A stretch of 64,000 nucleotides of DNA from contig JAKZAN010000002.1 in assembly GCA_023053545.1 (NCBI GenBank), positions 7,622,790-7,686,789 of the forward strand. Direction: 5' to 3'. This DNA is from Lepidurus packardi (Eukaryota; Arthropoda; Branchiopoda; Notostraca; Triopsidae). The position numbers and the translations under genes were made by a program. The notes below the pieces were generated by a model, which was not told where the DNA came from, did not search any database, and saw nothing but the letters and a program-made list of their open reading frames with translations. How positions within the stretch are numbered: position 1 is the first letter of the stretch; each line of letters starts with the position of its first letter. Shown piece by piece: positions 1-25,000 of this stretch.

Positions 1-1006
1 GGTTTGAATTGCATTACGTGGTATATCATTGTTTGGGTCCCTTCCCCAAAATTCGCTTGTTTTCTGTTTTCGTTGCCCAGTCCAGAATTTCAATTTATAT
101 GTTTTTGGTGACTAGCACAAAAGTGTTCGTTTCTTGTTTGTTTTCCCGAAAAACCCGCAACCACCAAATAATTTGACCGAGAAAAATAAATGGGTAGTAG
201 GTCTCGTGAACCATCTGGTGTATCGGTATCATCGGTACCAGTCGCCCGATCACGGAATCGTTGTCAAACGGTATTTTCTTTTATGGAATTGTTTTTTTTA
301 ACAAGGATCGCTTGACAAGCCACACTGCCAAGTTACTGACGTAGAAACTTCCCAAAAGGTTATCAGCCTAGTCTAATACTTTGCTTATCACTTTCTGTCT
401 TTTTTGTCGAGATAATGCCATGTTTGGAATCTGTCGCCTTAGTTGTGGAATCAGAGAATTTGTAGAACTAACTGAATTTCTATAAGAGAAACGGAAACGA
501 CTCTAAAAGTTAACGGAGCAGATAATTAGTTTTGAAGTGTGAGTAAGTGGTATGAATTAATTATGAGAATTAATAAAGAGTTCTTTATCTATTTATTTTT
601 TTATTTACGTAACAGCTGGGAGGTTCTTGACCATAGATAAGAAAGTGTTAGGTATGAGCCAGAGTTTGGGTGATTAGACTCTAGTCTGGGCCATGAATGA
701 AGTGCCGAATGTTAGGTTTTGGGTTGTGGAATTGTAAAATTTCGACGGTACTTTAGCTAGAAGTCTGAGTTGTGGTCAGAAATGGGAGTCGGGGGCAAAC
801 CCAAGCGACCTTTAGTGAAACAGACGTCTTCTACGCATGTCGTTTTAGTCGTGAGTGGTGTTGCTATTTTGTGTATCTAGAATAGATCATCGTGATTTTC
901 GCCCAAAATTTGAATTTGAATTTATTTAAGTATTCTTTGTGAGCTAGTTTGGCTCTGAACTTTCGTGTATTCGAAAGGATAAGTTTTGCTATATTTTTGC
1001 TTCTAG
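1..1006. other. Upstream/first-intron region of myosin VIIa
   Basis: This is AT-rich sequence with no convincing coding exon. The first recognisable myosin exon begins at 1007 after a splice acceptor (ttctag), so these bases hold the end of intron 1 and possibly the first coding exon or promoter. About seven residues are missing compared with insect orthologues. The only short phase-0 candidate I found is ATG TTT TTG at 99-107, followed by GTGACT, and it is weak. The true first exon may lie before the window. Confidence 0.4.
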
Positions 1007-11826
<10,820 letters not shown>

Positions 11827-12359
11827 AGAAAGAAAAATTCTTATTCCATTTCTGTTTATTTCACCTATAAAAAGGCCATGCAAATAAAAAGACCCTCCCA
11901 CAAGAAAAAGGACCAGTTAGCAAAGTCAGGTGAGTGTTTCATAATTAGAGCGTGTGCTTCTGTTTCTCTCCTTGGAAATTATCCCCAACTTTCTGTTCCC
12001 CATTACTGTTTATTGATACTGTTGGAGATTAATCATACGTGTGCACGATATTGCATATTGTAAACGATTTGGCAGAATAAAGCTGTAAAGAGTCATTTCG
12101 AAATCGTTTTAACGTTTTCCCCAAATATAGGAATGTTCTTTCCGTTATGAGCGAAGCACTAATCAGATGAATTCAAACTTAGCGCTGGAGCTTCTTCTTA
12201 TCCATTTTGTTTACCAGATGGCAGCTTTAAGCTTAAGTATTCCTAACCAAGTTTATTTCTCTATTCATAGGAAGCGTATCTGTCAAGGAATTTCTAAGTA
12301 AATTCTTCCAAGCCTTATAAGAAGAGGCTTCATGTTATGAATAGCTCTTATGCTCAAAA

Positions 12360-12907
12360 ATGGCTTCCGCTGGAAAAATGATTAAGTTCGCCCCTCATTT
12401 AAAAGAAATCAGGCTCCATTTGTGTCAAAAATCAGACGCCAGCAAAGGAGCAAGGTAAATTATGCCTTCTATCATAATTTCAATATTATTGGCACAGATC
12501 ATTTAATTGCCACTTCACACCTATATTATTCCAATGTTTCATTGCTTGTCGCACAAAAGTGAATTGTACGCTAAATACAACAAGCTCCGTGGACTTGAAA
12601 CCAGAAAATGAGGTTGCAATGATCTTGTTAGGGAGTTTGTGGAGAAATTTTACGTCAATCTCAAGAAAAATAACCCCCATACTCCCATCCTGGTGCGAGA
12701 ATGCAGTGGCATTTTACCTAAAGTCTACGCGCGGCACGGTAAGTGCTTAAAATTTCCATATTCCTCTTTATTATTTCGTAGGAGTAATAAACCTAACATT
12801 TCCCTTCGCGGTTAGAACTTGGCAAAGAAGTTAGCGCTTCGCTGGAGAATTGCAAGGCTGAGCAAGTCCTCCAAACCCTCGAGTCCCTCGCTAGCAAGAA
12901 ACTGTAA
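12360..12907 (+). CDS. NDUFA2: NADH dehydrogenase [ubiquinone] 1 alpha subcomplex subunit 2
   Basis: This is an accessory subunit (B8) of mitochondrial complex I, a small thioredoxin-fold protein on the matrix arm. Three exons: 12360-12454, 12632-12738, 12816-12907, together 97 residues (the human protein has 99). Diagnostic stretches are [35 protein letters not shown] and [19 protein letters not shown], then a helix ending LESLASKKL. The conserved cysteine pair (HLCQ and RECSG) is present. The gene lies 530 bases downstream of myosin VIIa on the same strand with no sign of co-transcription. It is a typical single-copy housekeeping gene. Confidence 0.95.
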
Positions 12908-15600
12908 AAAGTCTTGAATCCAAACAAGACTCATTGGAGCGTTTTCCTCCGCGAAAGTAGCAACAGATGGGCAGCAGCCGTAAGCCCCCTCATCGTATGT
13001 AAATAGTCCAGCTTTCAAGGGAAAGAATCGTCTGGCAAAAATAAAATACAAATGGAAAAAAATAAATAAGTGATGCCTTCAAAACGAAATTGAAGTTATT
13101 TTACCTTCTTGCATTCATAGTTCTGTCCAAACCATTCTTTTCTTGCTATTCACGACGCTTGACAAGTTCCCCCAACTGAACTCGTTCAACAAAAGCGTTC
13201 GCAATTGTCATTGACATGAAACCAAACGCCTAAATAAGACGAGGAATAGAAAGAAATCTCCCGTTTCCTGGCCATTGAATTCGTTCTGCAAGAGGTCTTT
13301 GGCTTTTCACACCCAAAGGAATCTCCTCTCGGGAAAGGAAACAGGAACCCCGCACAACCAGCATCTTCTTTCAGACCCATTATGCCTCCCCCTTAAAATG
13401 CGAAAATTCGGAAAACTCGCCTCCTACATACATCACCCCCCAACCCAGCAAAAACGTATGGAAGCTCCTTCTCTTTCTCTTCCTCCTGTAAATATTATCT
13501 CTCCTTAGGAACTCCAACTGCTTTTCCAACTAGCTTTGACACCTTCCAAGTCTCTCGAAATCTCTTTATTCCAACAACAGTCCAAGCTGCCCAAACGTCC
13601 CAACTGTCCTTAGTCCCAAAACCTCCGGGTGTCGGGATCCTTTTTGACCCCCCACTAACTGAATTTCCTCCCTCGTTACCAACAATAAGATGCCCTTCGT
13701 GCCTCCTTAGCCACACCTTTTCTTTTCACAAAGTTCCTCGTGTTCGAGATTCCCACAATTTTAGCGTTCCTTCCCCAAACTCTCCTTGGAAATAAGAATA
13801 AATATAAAGAATCATCTACACGTCTTTTAACAAGTCAAAATGAAGCATTATTTAACGCAAGTGAAACCAAGGGAATGACAAACCATCTCATGTGACTAAA
13901 TATAAAAATTAATTCAGTTACATGCCATAGATGGTCTTTAAAAGCTTTTCAGGTATCTGACTTGCGTGTTTAGGAATTCCCGTACCAAAACTGGCGTTTA
14001 ATGTCGTTTTAAAACTGTATCTAGGTACTATGCACAAGTACATTTTCTTTCCATTAGTGCCAGGTTTGTAGGGCACAAACGTCCATAATCTAGGCAGGCA
14101 ATTAGCATCTCGCTCCCGGTAAAGTTTGACCTGGAATCATTCCTGTGGTTTTAGGGGGTTGTAGGGAAAACCTTTCCTGTCTTAGTCTGCGTGGCCTTGT
14201 CAGAAGATGCTACCTTGTTATCTGATCGTGAAGCTACCAAGTCAGGGAGCTTTAGGGGTGATGGATCGCTTAGTGGTTTCTCTTATTCCTAAACCCCTGA
14301 ACCTCGACAGGTAACGTTTCTTCGCTTCCTTCGCCTCTCTCCCACTCTGACAGGCCCAAGAAGGTGTCATTGATTTATAGCATTGTGGCTCCTCTTCTTC
14401 TTTTTTCTTCTTCAATGCAATGCTCGCCCCCGAAACTTAACTGTGTTTCTGTTAGCCTGAGAAGGAGAAAGAAAAAAGAGAGACAAGCATCCCAAACTTT
14501 GGGTAACAATGTTCTTCGAAAAAAAATATTGTAAATTGGTAGGGCCCATGCGGATTGAAACGTCAGAGCTGATTCATGTCGGTTTTGAGCCAAAAGACTC
14601 CAGGATTCTAGGACGAATCCCCCGCTGATTCCCAACCGATTTCCAATCGCTCCCAAACGAGCGTGTTTCTCAATTTCTGGAGCTTTTGTTTCGCGCCCCC
14701 GAACGCATTGTGGCGATATCGATGACTTTACAACCTTCAGAAAATCCTTAACAATTTGAATAACCTTAACGACTTTCTAATGATCTTGAGTTATACCGTA
14801 TTATATACTACAACAATGCTCGTCTAAAACAGAAAAGGAAAAACAATAAGTAATTTTTCAGGATTTTAGGCTTTAAAGGGGGGGGGGGGAACCAAAATTG
14901 GTTTTGGGAGTTGGAGCTGATGAATTTATTATGCGCCGGATCGCTAATAAATCGCCATGGGGAGTGTGACAGCTTCCTTATGTCCACTTCTGGCGTTTTA
15001 GGCCCCCGCGTTTTTATCGTTAGGGGTTGGGGGGTGAATCACGCGACAGTTCCAACAATGGGGAGTCCTTTTGGGACGGTTATGTTAGTTGTAGGCTCAG
15101 TAGATGATTTTGGAACCGATAAAATGGACGGTAAGGGTTTGCTTTAGGCGGCGTGCAGGTAAATTAATGAGGGGGAGGAGAAGGGGGAGACGGGCAGGGG
15201 TCTAATCAATAGAAAATATAGGGAAAGGGGGCAGGAGCAGGGTGTTCCCTGTATCTTAGCCCTTAAATAATTCACACCCCCTTTTTATTTTTACGAGAGA
15301 CTATACTTTAATAATTTTAGGGGAATATTTCATGGAGGTAAGAGGTAGAAGGAAATTATGCTCCTTTTGATTTGCTCGTGACAGCAGCACGAGTTTCTTT
15401 TTGCGAAGAAAGTCGAAGCGTGGGTTGCTTGGCTCCTGTCGATGACTTGCAAATGCGAAATAAGGAAAAGAAAAAATGCAAATGGAAAATATTAAGATTA
15501 ATTAGCTTCATTAGCTTCGACTTAAGGCGTTTAATGAAAAACATCCGGCGTCCAAGTTGGGGATTGGGAGAACGGTGGCGTCATTAAGCATGATGCTGTA
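12908..15600. other. Intergenic region between NDUFA2 and RYK
   Basis: No exon with coherent coding sequence was seen on either strand. A poly-G run of about a dozen bases lies near 14878-14889. The many short open frames here have no conserved-looking content. The NDUFA2 3' UTR should occupy the first few hundred bases. Confidence 0.5.
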
Positions 15601-15639
15601 AGACAGTTAATTAATGTACAAGAGAACCTAATGCCAAAC

Positions 15640-15850
15640 AAGATCGGGGCCTCGAAAGTGGGGCTTTACGCCTTCGCCACACGGACGAGTGCCTGAAGAA
15701 GCCTTTGCCCGGACAGATGAGACTAAGCTACTCGCAGCCACGCTCGCGGAACGGCAGTCGGCGGCTAGCGCTCGTTGAGACCAGTCGCATGTTCGTACCT
15801 GAGTAGTCGCGTCGCTAGCGAGAAATCGAAGGAAACGTGGACCTGGGATT
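15640..15850 (+). promoter_or_regulatory. CpG-rich stretch, candidate RYK promoter
   Basis: This is a roughly 200-base island of high GC and many CpG dinucleotides (runs such as gtcgcgtcgctagcgag) in an otherwise AT-rich region. It lies about 250-450 bases before the RYK start codon. No TATA box is evident. Assignment to RYK rests on position only. Confidence 0.3.
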
Positions 15851-16092
15851 ACGTTTTGTAAACTAAATTGCATGTAATAATGACCCAGGAAAAGGGTAGT
15901 TTCATACTATAAAGTTATGTTGAGGACGCTGAGTGTCTTTTTATGTGCATTTTATGATAAGTGGGTCCCCGGAAGTGTCCAAGCTTTATTTTTTTGGAGG
16001 TGTTGACTTTGTCTTCTAAAAGGAAAATAAAAAAAAATAAAGGAAGTGACAAGTGTTGGAGATAAAAGTTAAGACTTAAACAGCCCACGAAG

Positions 16093-19000
16093 ATGCAATT
16101 CCCAAACAGGTTTATTTACGCGTTCGCCGTCTGCCTCGTTATGGACCGATTCTGCGTCGAGGGCAAACTTAACCTGTTTCTCAACCAACGCGAAGTACGG
16201 CGACTTTTAGGTAATTGCTATTTCTTCTTACACTTTTGCTTTCCTATGATTATCGTTCATCATTTGAAAATAAGTAGTATCTGAGACGCCCCTCTCTGAT
16301 CATATCTGCAAGTAGCCAACATAATGGTCATTGTTGCATCCAAGTGTTTGAAACGTGGTTTTCTCCTCTTCAGACACTTTTTACCTACGTAAAGGAAAAC
16401 AAAAGAGTATAGAAAACGTGACACGTTCCATATTGTTAACTAGGTACTACATACAGGTTTTCCTAGGTGTACAGTTGCATAAAAGCAAGCATAAAAGTGA
16501 AGGGAGACGAGACCCAGACGCGAAAAAAGCACAGGAAAAGGGGTGAAGGGGAAAGATGCAAATGAATGCCAACAATTAGTTGCCCTCGTTGTTGTCTTTC
16601 AAAACTTTGTATGGCCCAAGCAGACATAAGAGCTATCTTTACCCCCAGCTGCATTCCTCTCGAGCCCAAACGCTGACCTTTATCGTTTGGGAAACAAGAG
16701 GGAAAAAAGGCCAAAGCGTCGAGTTTCGCATTATCAGATTCGCCCATCTTTAGTTCTGACAGCGTTAGTTAGCAACATACGTTTCCCAAGACTGGCTGGC
16801 TTATACAAGGAACTACAGATGCTTTTTACTGCCCCCCTTTTTGCGTAGGCGAACTGGACCTCTCTTCAGTACCAATAATGTCCATCACTTGTCACTTTGG
16901 TGCTTTTAGGGTCCATTTCCCGGGAATTCTCTTTTAAGTCCAGTCCAGGTCCAGCCACTCCTTGGGAATGTCCTCTTGTTTTTTTTTGTGTGATTTTTTG
17001 GCTTTATTATTTTACTACCGGACTGGTTCTGGGGAGGTTTGAAGACAGTGACAAAACTTTCGAGCATGTTTTACCCCACTCCGAAGTCCCTTTGGTGCCC
17101 CCTCCCCCCCATTCCCATTAGCCAGGCGACGGTATAGACTTTGGAATTGGTCAAGAGATAAACTCGAAGACTACCTGCTGACGTCTGACAAGGTGTCAGA
17201 TTTAGAGCACTTGTCAATCACCATGTCACAAGAGTCGAGTTGGGTTTTACCTCGAGTTTCGGGGATTGCTTCCTTTTTTCTTTCTTTTTTTTTAAGAAGG
17301 GGGGAGTTGCTGTGGAATTGTCAGTTTTGGGACTTGGGAGAAGCCAGACAGCTGTAAAATTTGATGTTACGAGACATGTGCTCACCTTTGGGGCGAGTCA
17401 ACAAGAAGCCATGCATGATGAGCTTGTCAAAATAAGTTTGAAAACGCGCCAGGATTTATTAGTAATTTTTAATTTATTTTTATTTTGAGAAGGCGAGAGG
17501 AAAAAAGGTTACAAGCGTTGCGTTTGTTGAGTCCACGCAGTTAGATGTTTATAGCGTATGCGTTAAAAAGAAGAGCCTTGGGTGGTGGGAAAAAAATGGG
17601 GTGGGAATTAATTTTCCCATCTTGTTAAGCGACGCATGCCTCGAAGCGAAGAGTTTTAGTGTAAGAGAGTGAGAAAAATGGTTTATGATCTCGTTTTGTT
17701 TGGGGTCTGAATTTTACTATATGTTTCCTTATTTATTTTTTCGTTGGGGAGTGTGAGGGAATATTTGTTTATGTTATGTCAAGTCTTATCTCTTGAGCGC
17801 GTGACTGAGACTGTTCTGCAAAGAAATTTCACGAGTTTGAGGATTTTTTGAGGGTTTTAAAGAGTCAAGAAGACAAGGAGCTCGTGGTATATGGAGTTTA
17901 AGTTTATCAGCTGGGGTGGAATAGATAAACCACTTGACTTTTGAGTTTTTGAAGTCTTGTTTGACCTTTTTTCGTTCCCTTTTAGCCTCTTGCATGCTTA
18001 ATTAAGGCGGATGCGTCGTGTCAAAGGGCCCCAAGAGGGTTAAAACGGCTAGCATGGGACATATGGGAAGTTTCCAGTTCTTTCAGCGAGGGGGCATATT
18101 TTCTAGTGTATCTTCTTAATATGAAAAATAAAATAAAGATGGTTTAGTTATCACTTTGGATTACGTTGACAAACCACAGATTTCTTCTTTTTGTTCTATT
18201 TGGGGGGATGGAGTGGTTTTAACATTTTAAGGTTTTTTAATGTAATGAGTATGCTAAACTGACGTCATGTCTTGGGTTGCCTCACCTGCAGACACTTTCG
18301 AGTGTCATGCATATTTAATGAGATGGCACCTGAGATGACCAAAAAAGTCTTTGGGTGAGTCTCATGACATCGCTGTTTGTCTCCTGGGACATATTTTGGG
18401 CTCAAGTTCAACTTCTTTATCGCATGGGGCCATCGGTAGGGACATGAAACAAAGCAGACTCCGCCTCTTTCCAGGTGTGAAGCTGTGTTCGCGTTGGATA
18501 TAAACTGAACATATGGTTGCCTTGATTAACTTGCCGGAGTCCCGTTTATTTCCTTTTTCATTATGTTTCGTATTGAAAAAAAAATAAAAGATAAAGACGA
18601 AAGGGAGGAGACAAATTGGCCCAGCAGGTGGGCGATATTTCGGAATTTATTTTAGGACACGCCCCTGGCGTGGAATGGATCACGAAGTCCCTTCTTTTTG
18701 GCCCGTGTTGGTTTTCTATTTGTTTGGATGTTTGTTTTCAGAACTTGGGAATTTTGAAGTTATTTATGAAACAGTGATGACAAGTTGTTAACGAGTTGCA
18801 TGTTATGTTTCAGGACCTCAGAGAGTGGAAAAGGGGGTGTGAGGGTGAAAAACGAAGGAGTATTTAACGAAAGTTAATGAAGTTGGCACTGATTGGCTTA
18901 AACTTTTGCATGTGTTATGTGTTGGACCCCAGCCATGGTCAGGAAGTCGGGGGTCAAATAGGGAGGAAATGGGTAGCGAAAGTTGCTGACAGGTTTATCA

Positions 19001-22000
19001 CCCTCGTTTCGGGGTTAACTTTTCAGCTTGCTTTTCAGGTCGACCCCTTTTTTTCGTATTTTCCAATAATTATTGTCGCTCATTGACACCACAGTCCAAG
19101 GGGTTTTTTCCCACGCGGATTTTTTTTGTATTATTTTTTAGTGTAGGGTTTTATGAGCTCTTTTCTCACCCTTAACTCTCTGTCTAGTTAGTTGATTCGA
19201 GGGATTTTTTTTTAGTTTCTTTAACAGGAACAGTTTTGTTAAATGGGGGAGCATTGAGTTTAGACCGTAGGGGTTGTGGAGGTTAAATAAAAAAGTAACA
19301 TGGGGAAATTTGATCGCTGACGTATTTGCATGGACATGGAAAAGGAGGGGTTTTCTTTTGCTCTGAAAATTTTAGACAGAGGAAAGAATAAAAAAAGCCC
19401 ACAGCCGCTTTTGTTTCAAGGCGTCAAACTTCACCCCTTTCTTAAGGATATTTAGTTTCTTTAGTCAAATATGGGGAAATTAAGGGGGATTTTATGCGAT
19501 GCAGCTGGTGGTATATTATTTTTCTTTTTTCTTGCTTTGCTTTGAAAAGAAAATTAAAAGAAATAAGGACAAGTTTACTACTTTTAAATGTTTCATTCGT
19601 GTAAGAAGATGGTGAAACGTAATGTAATGTATGCACATTTTGACTTTACATTAGCATGAAAAAAGCAGTCATATTTAAGTGTTTCTTTTTAGGTATATTT
19701 AGTTAGAAATGTAAGTGTATTTCAAATTGCCAATGTTTACTGGAAATTTGAAGACGTTGACGGGATAATTGTCTTCCATTGGTTGTTTGCAACTCACCTT
19801 CGTGCTTCTTGTCCCAAAATTCAATACATCGAGGAAAAAATCGTTGATTTCTAATTAAAATAATAATAAAAAAGTTAAAGTATATTAAAGTTGAGTATTC
19901 TTGAAAAGCACGCGGTCTCGACATGTTCGTAACAAAGGAAATAAACAAACAAAGGGGCGGGGTTAAGTTTAAATCTGGGCGCATGAGTAATACTTGTTAC
20001 AGACTTGCCTGACTTGAGATCAAAACTAAAAGTCGACTTTCAAAGTCTAAGTCGACTAGCTAAATAAAGCGCATATAAGCCTGAAGTTTATCCATCTCGA
20101 ACGCTTATAAGCGCAAGTCTTGGGTAAACTTAAGTCGACTTAGTATAGCACATATGTTTAGTATAATACATATATAAATATAATATACAAAATATACAAT
20201 AAATAAAATATAATAAATATAACAATACAGTACTAAGTATAGTGTTCTTGGATGGTATACTCGGTTCCTCGTTCCCTTATTGCCAGATGTCACCACCAGA
20301 GCAATCCGGATTTAATGCTACAAGTTATTCGTGTGACGCTGAATTATCCCATGTTGATAAACTGAAAATTAACACAAATATTGTTTTTCTATTAGGTTTA
20401 TCGGCTGAATTGTATTATGTACGCGAGGGAGTCATTAACGAGTATGCGTTGAACTTTGTGGTTCCTGTTCCGGCCCATATTTCGGATCTCTTTTTCACTT
20501 GGCAGAGCTTAGCAGAGACACCGGTAAGAATGTTTACCTTTTTTAATTCTTTCTTATTTGTTCACGTTGTTGTTTTGTTGTTTTCTGTGTGGGTTTTGAA
20601 ATTCAAGTCTTGAGAATCGGTGCCAGAATCACCTCAGCTCATTGGCATGCAAAGGACTGGTGCTATGGATGGATGATGATAAGTTCTAGAACGGTCCCTT
20701 GAAGTGGGTCTCGCCAAGCCAGCCAACGTGTTGAAAAGTGCGAGTATGCTGGTATATGCAAATACAAGGGTCATTTGCATCCGAGACAAAAAGACTCGAA
20801 ACCAGAAAGGTGGATAGGAAAGAGCACAAGCTTATCACATACATAGCACACACACACGTTTGCCCATCTAAGGGGCTCCTTTCGAGTCGCCTTGGACTCT
20901 CTTTTTTGGGGAATTTCGTCTTGGGGATTCTGTGGTAACTCTCCACACTGGCCACTCGCTCCCAAGTGTTGATTTTATACCATTTTAAGAAGCCCACAAA
21001 AATGCCACTATCTTGAAACGGTGACAAAAGGTTAACCACACAATTATTCATTTGTTGATTATGTTTTAGTTATTCGTTGTCAGATACCTCTGCATTTTTT
21101 TCAGTACGGGAGGAGTTTTTCAGTTGTTTTTTTTCAGTACGAGAGGAGTTTTTTTTTCCGAAAAGGAATGTTGTGGCAGAAAAACCGATGGTTTGGCGTT
21201 TTCGCCAAACATGTCAAGTATTGGCTGTTGGATGTCTGGTAGCCTTCTAGGACTTGATGTGGCGCTTTCGATGTCTTTGACTACCTAGAAGAGTATTTAG
21301 AAAGTTTCGGGGGGTGAAAATGGGTCAAAAAGACACATTTAGGGGGGAAGCGGGAAGAAGGAAGCTTTCGCGGTGTATCCTTTTGTTGGGATAAAACGTA
21401 TTGTTAAGCTCCGAGCTTCCGTATAGAGCAAAGTTTTTGGATTTGGTGAAAAAGGAAATAATAGCGAAAAGGGAGAACGAGAGATTATTCTTGAGAGCAG
21501 TGGCAGCTGTTTACCGGGGACTGTGTGACTCATCAGGATTCTTTTGAGGTATTATTGTGGTATTTACTCATGCGAGTTTTTTGGAGGATGAGAATACCGC
21601 TCTCAAGAGAGGTTGGATGAGGTTGTAATTGCTTTAATAGATTTTTTTTTTTTTTTTGCGTACCAAATTTCATTGTATGTTCTTTTCTTTCTTTGAATAG
21701 TTGCCCTACGCGCTCCACGTGAATATTTCTAACCCGGCCCTGATTCCAGCGCCCCAATTGAACGTCTCGTTAGTGGGGAACGTGCCCACGCGTCAAGAAA
21801 CGTTCCGTTTAGCGCTGTATTGCTCCGGATTAGCGTCGGCGGAAGTGGATGTGGTTTTCACGGTGAATGCGACCTTATCCCGAGGAGAAACAACTTCCTT
21901 GGTCTTTAGGCGCCGCAAGATTTGCTTGAAAGGTAAAAGCTTAGAAATTATTATATTATTTCTCCTTTTGGGGGTTGGGTGGGATTTTTTAATTTGCCTT

Positions 22001-25000
22001 TTCGAGGGAGGGTTGATGAATAGGAAAACACACCTGTAATTTTGTGGTTTTTCCCTTGCCCATAACATAACCCCGTAAAACCAGGTATAGAGAGCGCGAG
22101 ACGAGAAAACTTGTTATGCGCGTGAGTTGTTGTAGTAGAAAGAAGGTCTTTTTGGATTATTTATCAAACTTTTTTTTTATGCGGTGGGCATTTAGGAGCC
22201 GGGGGAGCAAGAGAAAGAAAAAGACAGGGTCGTTACGCTTTTGAAGAGTTGGAAAAGAGTGTTATATAGGCTCATGCCGCGGAAAGGCGAGACACGCCTC
22301 TCTGGAAGCCAAATATGAAAAGGAGTTTCGGAGGACCGAAACGAAATGAGTTTGCCTCGTTTGTCACCTTTTGATTGTGCTCGACTTAAGTGCCTGTCAC
22401 CACACAACAATAGGCGCTAAGAGAGGCATGCTTGCGTTTTTTGTTTTTTGTTTTTTTACCTCTTCTCTTTCTCCTTTTTTAAGCAGTAATGGCTGGTGAA
22501 CATAATTGTTTAGGACGGGCATTTTAATTTATTTTCCGTGTGTTTGAGCGTGTTTTTCCCTAGACTTAATTTACAGAGAAGCTCAGATATTTCCTTTATT
22601 GAATGTAATTGCACATGCAAGTTGTTAAGAGAGGAAGGCAACTTTTTTGGTTTCAATTTCTGATGACATTTGCCTTTTGTGTTGTAGATGAAAATCCGCC
22701 TCTTAATCATGCGATTTTGGTGGAAGAGCCCCAGAGTACTGCCACGGAATCAGCGGAGCACACCGCGCAAGTCTTTTATATCGCAATTGGCTGTGCATGT
22801 GCCTTAGTGGCCGGATTAGTGCTGTTAACCTCGTTTTTGTACGTGCGGAACAAGAAACGGCGCCATGAGTAAGACAAATTGGGAGGGAAAAATGCCAAGT
22901 TTGTCGAGGTCTCATGGTTTATTTTGTTTGTAGGAGAGTGAGAAGTAGTGGTTCAGCTGATAGCCAACAAACCAGTGCTTTTTTGCAACGAAGTGGACTG
23001 GAAACGCCCGATTTCCCGGGACCCACTGCCTCAGTTAAAAGTCACAGCAGCTCGTGTGCGAGTTTTCGGCGAACCCCCGTCTACGCCGTACCGATTATGC
23101 AGCCGCCGGTCCAAAAGATGCACTATAGCAGCAAAGCTCATCACCATAACGTCCTCTTAAATCAGCACAGCTCCAAAACTTCATCACGCCACGAATTGCC
23201 CGTCGCGCCCAGCTACTCCATCAATACCTTGGACAGCGGCTCCACAACGCACTCCAGCAATGGCCCTTTGAAAGATTTCCAGGAGAGAGTAGCAGAAATG
23301 TCCATCGATAGGTATGCATGATCCAGTTCTTCTTACAAGGGCAATAGCCACTATATTCACATGTTGGGATGTCGATGGATTCTTGTAGTCAACAAGAATT
23401 CTAAGAATGTATGAATGTAAATGAATGTAAGAATGTAATTCTAAGAATTCTAAGAATGGCGAACTTTTTTCTCAAAATCTATTTGAACAGCCGATTTATT
23501 CACATGCAGTTGTTATTGGCACTCAAACTTCGATTATGACGTCATAGATGTATCTTGGCACGTTTGACTTGTTACTATGGTTACTGTTTATTTCCAATTT
23601 TGCATGCTTAAAACGGTGAACAATGCTCTCGGTTACTATGGATACCAATAGTTCTGTGACGTCTTTAAGTCAAATGAACGTATTTTTGAAATTTCATCTG
23701 GTTATAGCTTAATTTCTGCATTACGCATGTAGGAAAGAAACAACGAGAAACTAGATACTATGCTCTGTTTTGTTAAAGTTCTTGTTTTTAGAGGCCACTG
23801 GCCTTTTTGCTACACTTTAACTTTGTGAGTTTATCTAATCAAATTGTTCTTTGGCTTAGATCTAGATTGAAAATGAGAGGATCCGTACTAGAAGGTACGT
23901 TTGGTCGACTTATGTACGGAGTACATATTGAGCCCAATGGCTGCGAACAAGATGTGTACGTCAAGACAGTCACTGGTAAGCCTTTTTAAAATGCTATTTG
24001 AACTGAAATAAATTTATTTTATTTGTTTTGTTATTTTTAGATCAAGCGTCGCCCATGCAAGTTTCGTTAATGTTGAACGAAGGTATGGCGTTTTACGGTT
24101 TAAATCACCGTAACCTCCTCTCAGTCCTCGGTGTGTGCATAAGCGACCACCAGAACGCTCCCTTACTAGTCTACCCTCACCACGGATACACGAATTTGAA
24201 AAAGTAAAAATCTTATCTCATATTCCAATTTCCATACATATGAATCTTTGACTTAACGCTGATCCCCGGACCTTTTGGATTTTACAGGTTTCTTTTGAAT
24301 TGCAAATTCTCGCCCGAAGCGCCTACCCATTCCTTGACCACGCAAGTGATTGTGGATATGGCCATTCAAGTCATCTTAGCCATCCAATATCTGCACCGCC
24401 GAAAGATATTACACCGGGATGTCGCCACGCGGAATTGCATGTAAGTAGGGCTAAGAGTAAAGAGTATTACACACTTCTGGGGTTTGGGGTGGGGATGGTG
24501 CAAAAAGATGGGAAGATTATCGTGCTCAATTGTGCGCGACAGCTAGGGTTAATGGAAAGAAAAGGGGTGGTGAAAACAGTATGGAACAAGGGGTAAATAG
24601 TTGTGTGCCATGAAAAGGGGGGGTTAAGGGGTGGGATAAGTAATGTATCTAAGTTGGAGAAACCCCTGCTGGCAAGCGCATGTGTTGGATATTTCTCCCC
24701 CCCCCCCCCTCTTCTTTTAGGGGGATATCGGACATTCTTTTGGATAATGTTCGCGAGCAGGGTAGCACCTAGGGCTTTTTGCTTACAGGCCGATGATAAA
24801 TGATGAACGAAAGAAAGAGAGGCTCACTCTTTGAAGGCTAACAAACATCTTCATCAAAATGGACCCAGAAACGGTTACTTTGGGGTGGGGATCGGAGGGG
24901 AAGTTTGCTGGGATGTGCCAAGTCCAGTCTGCATAACTGACAAAACTCTCAGCATCATTAATCTGTCGCAGAAAAGGGGTATTCATTTCTAAGAAACCAG

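Noticed and set aside
21096..21160. Duplicated ttcagtacgRgaggagttttt
   Set aside because: Two-copy local duplication in a RYK intron, no further structure.
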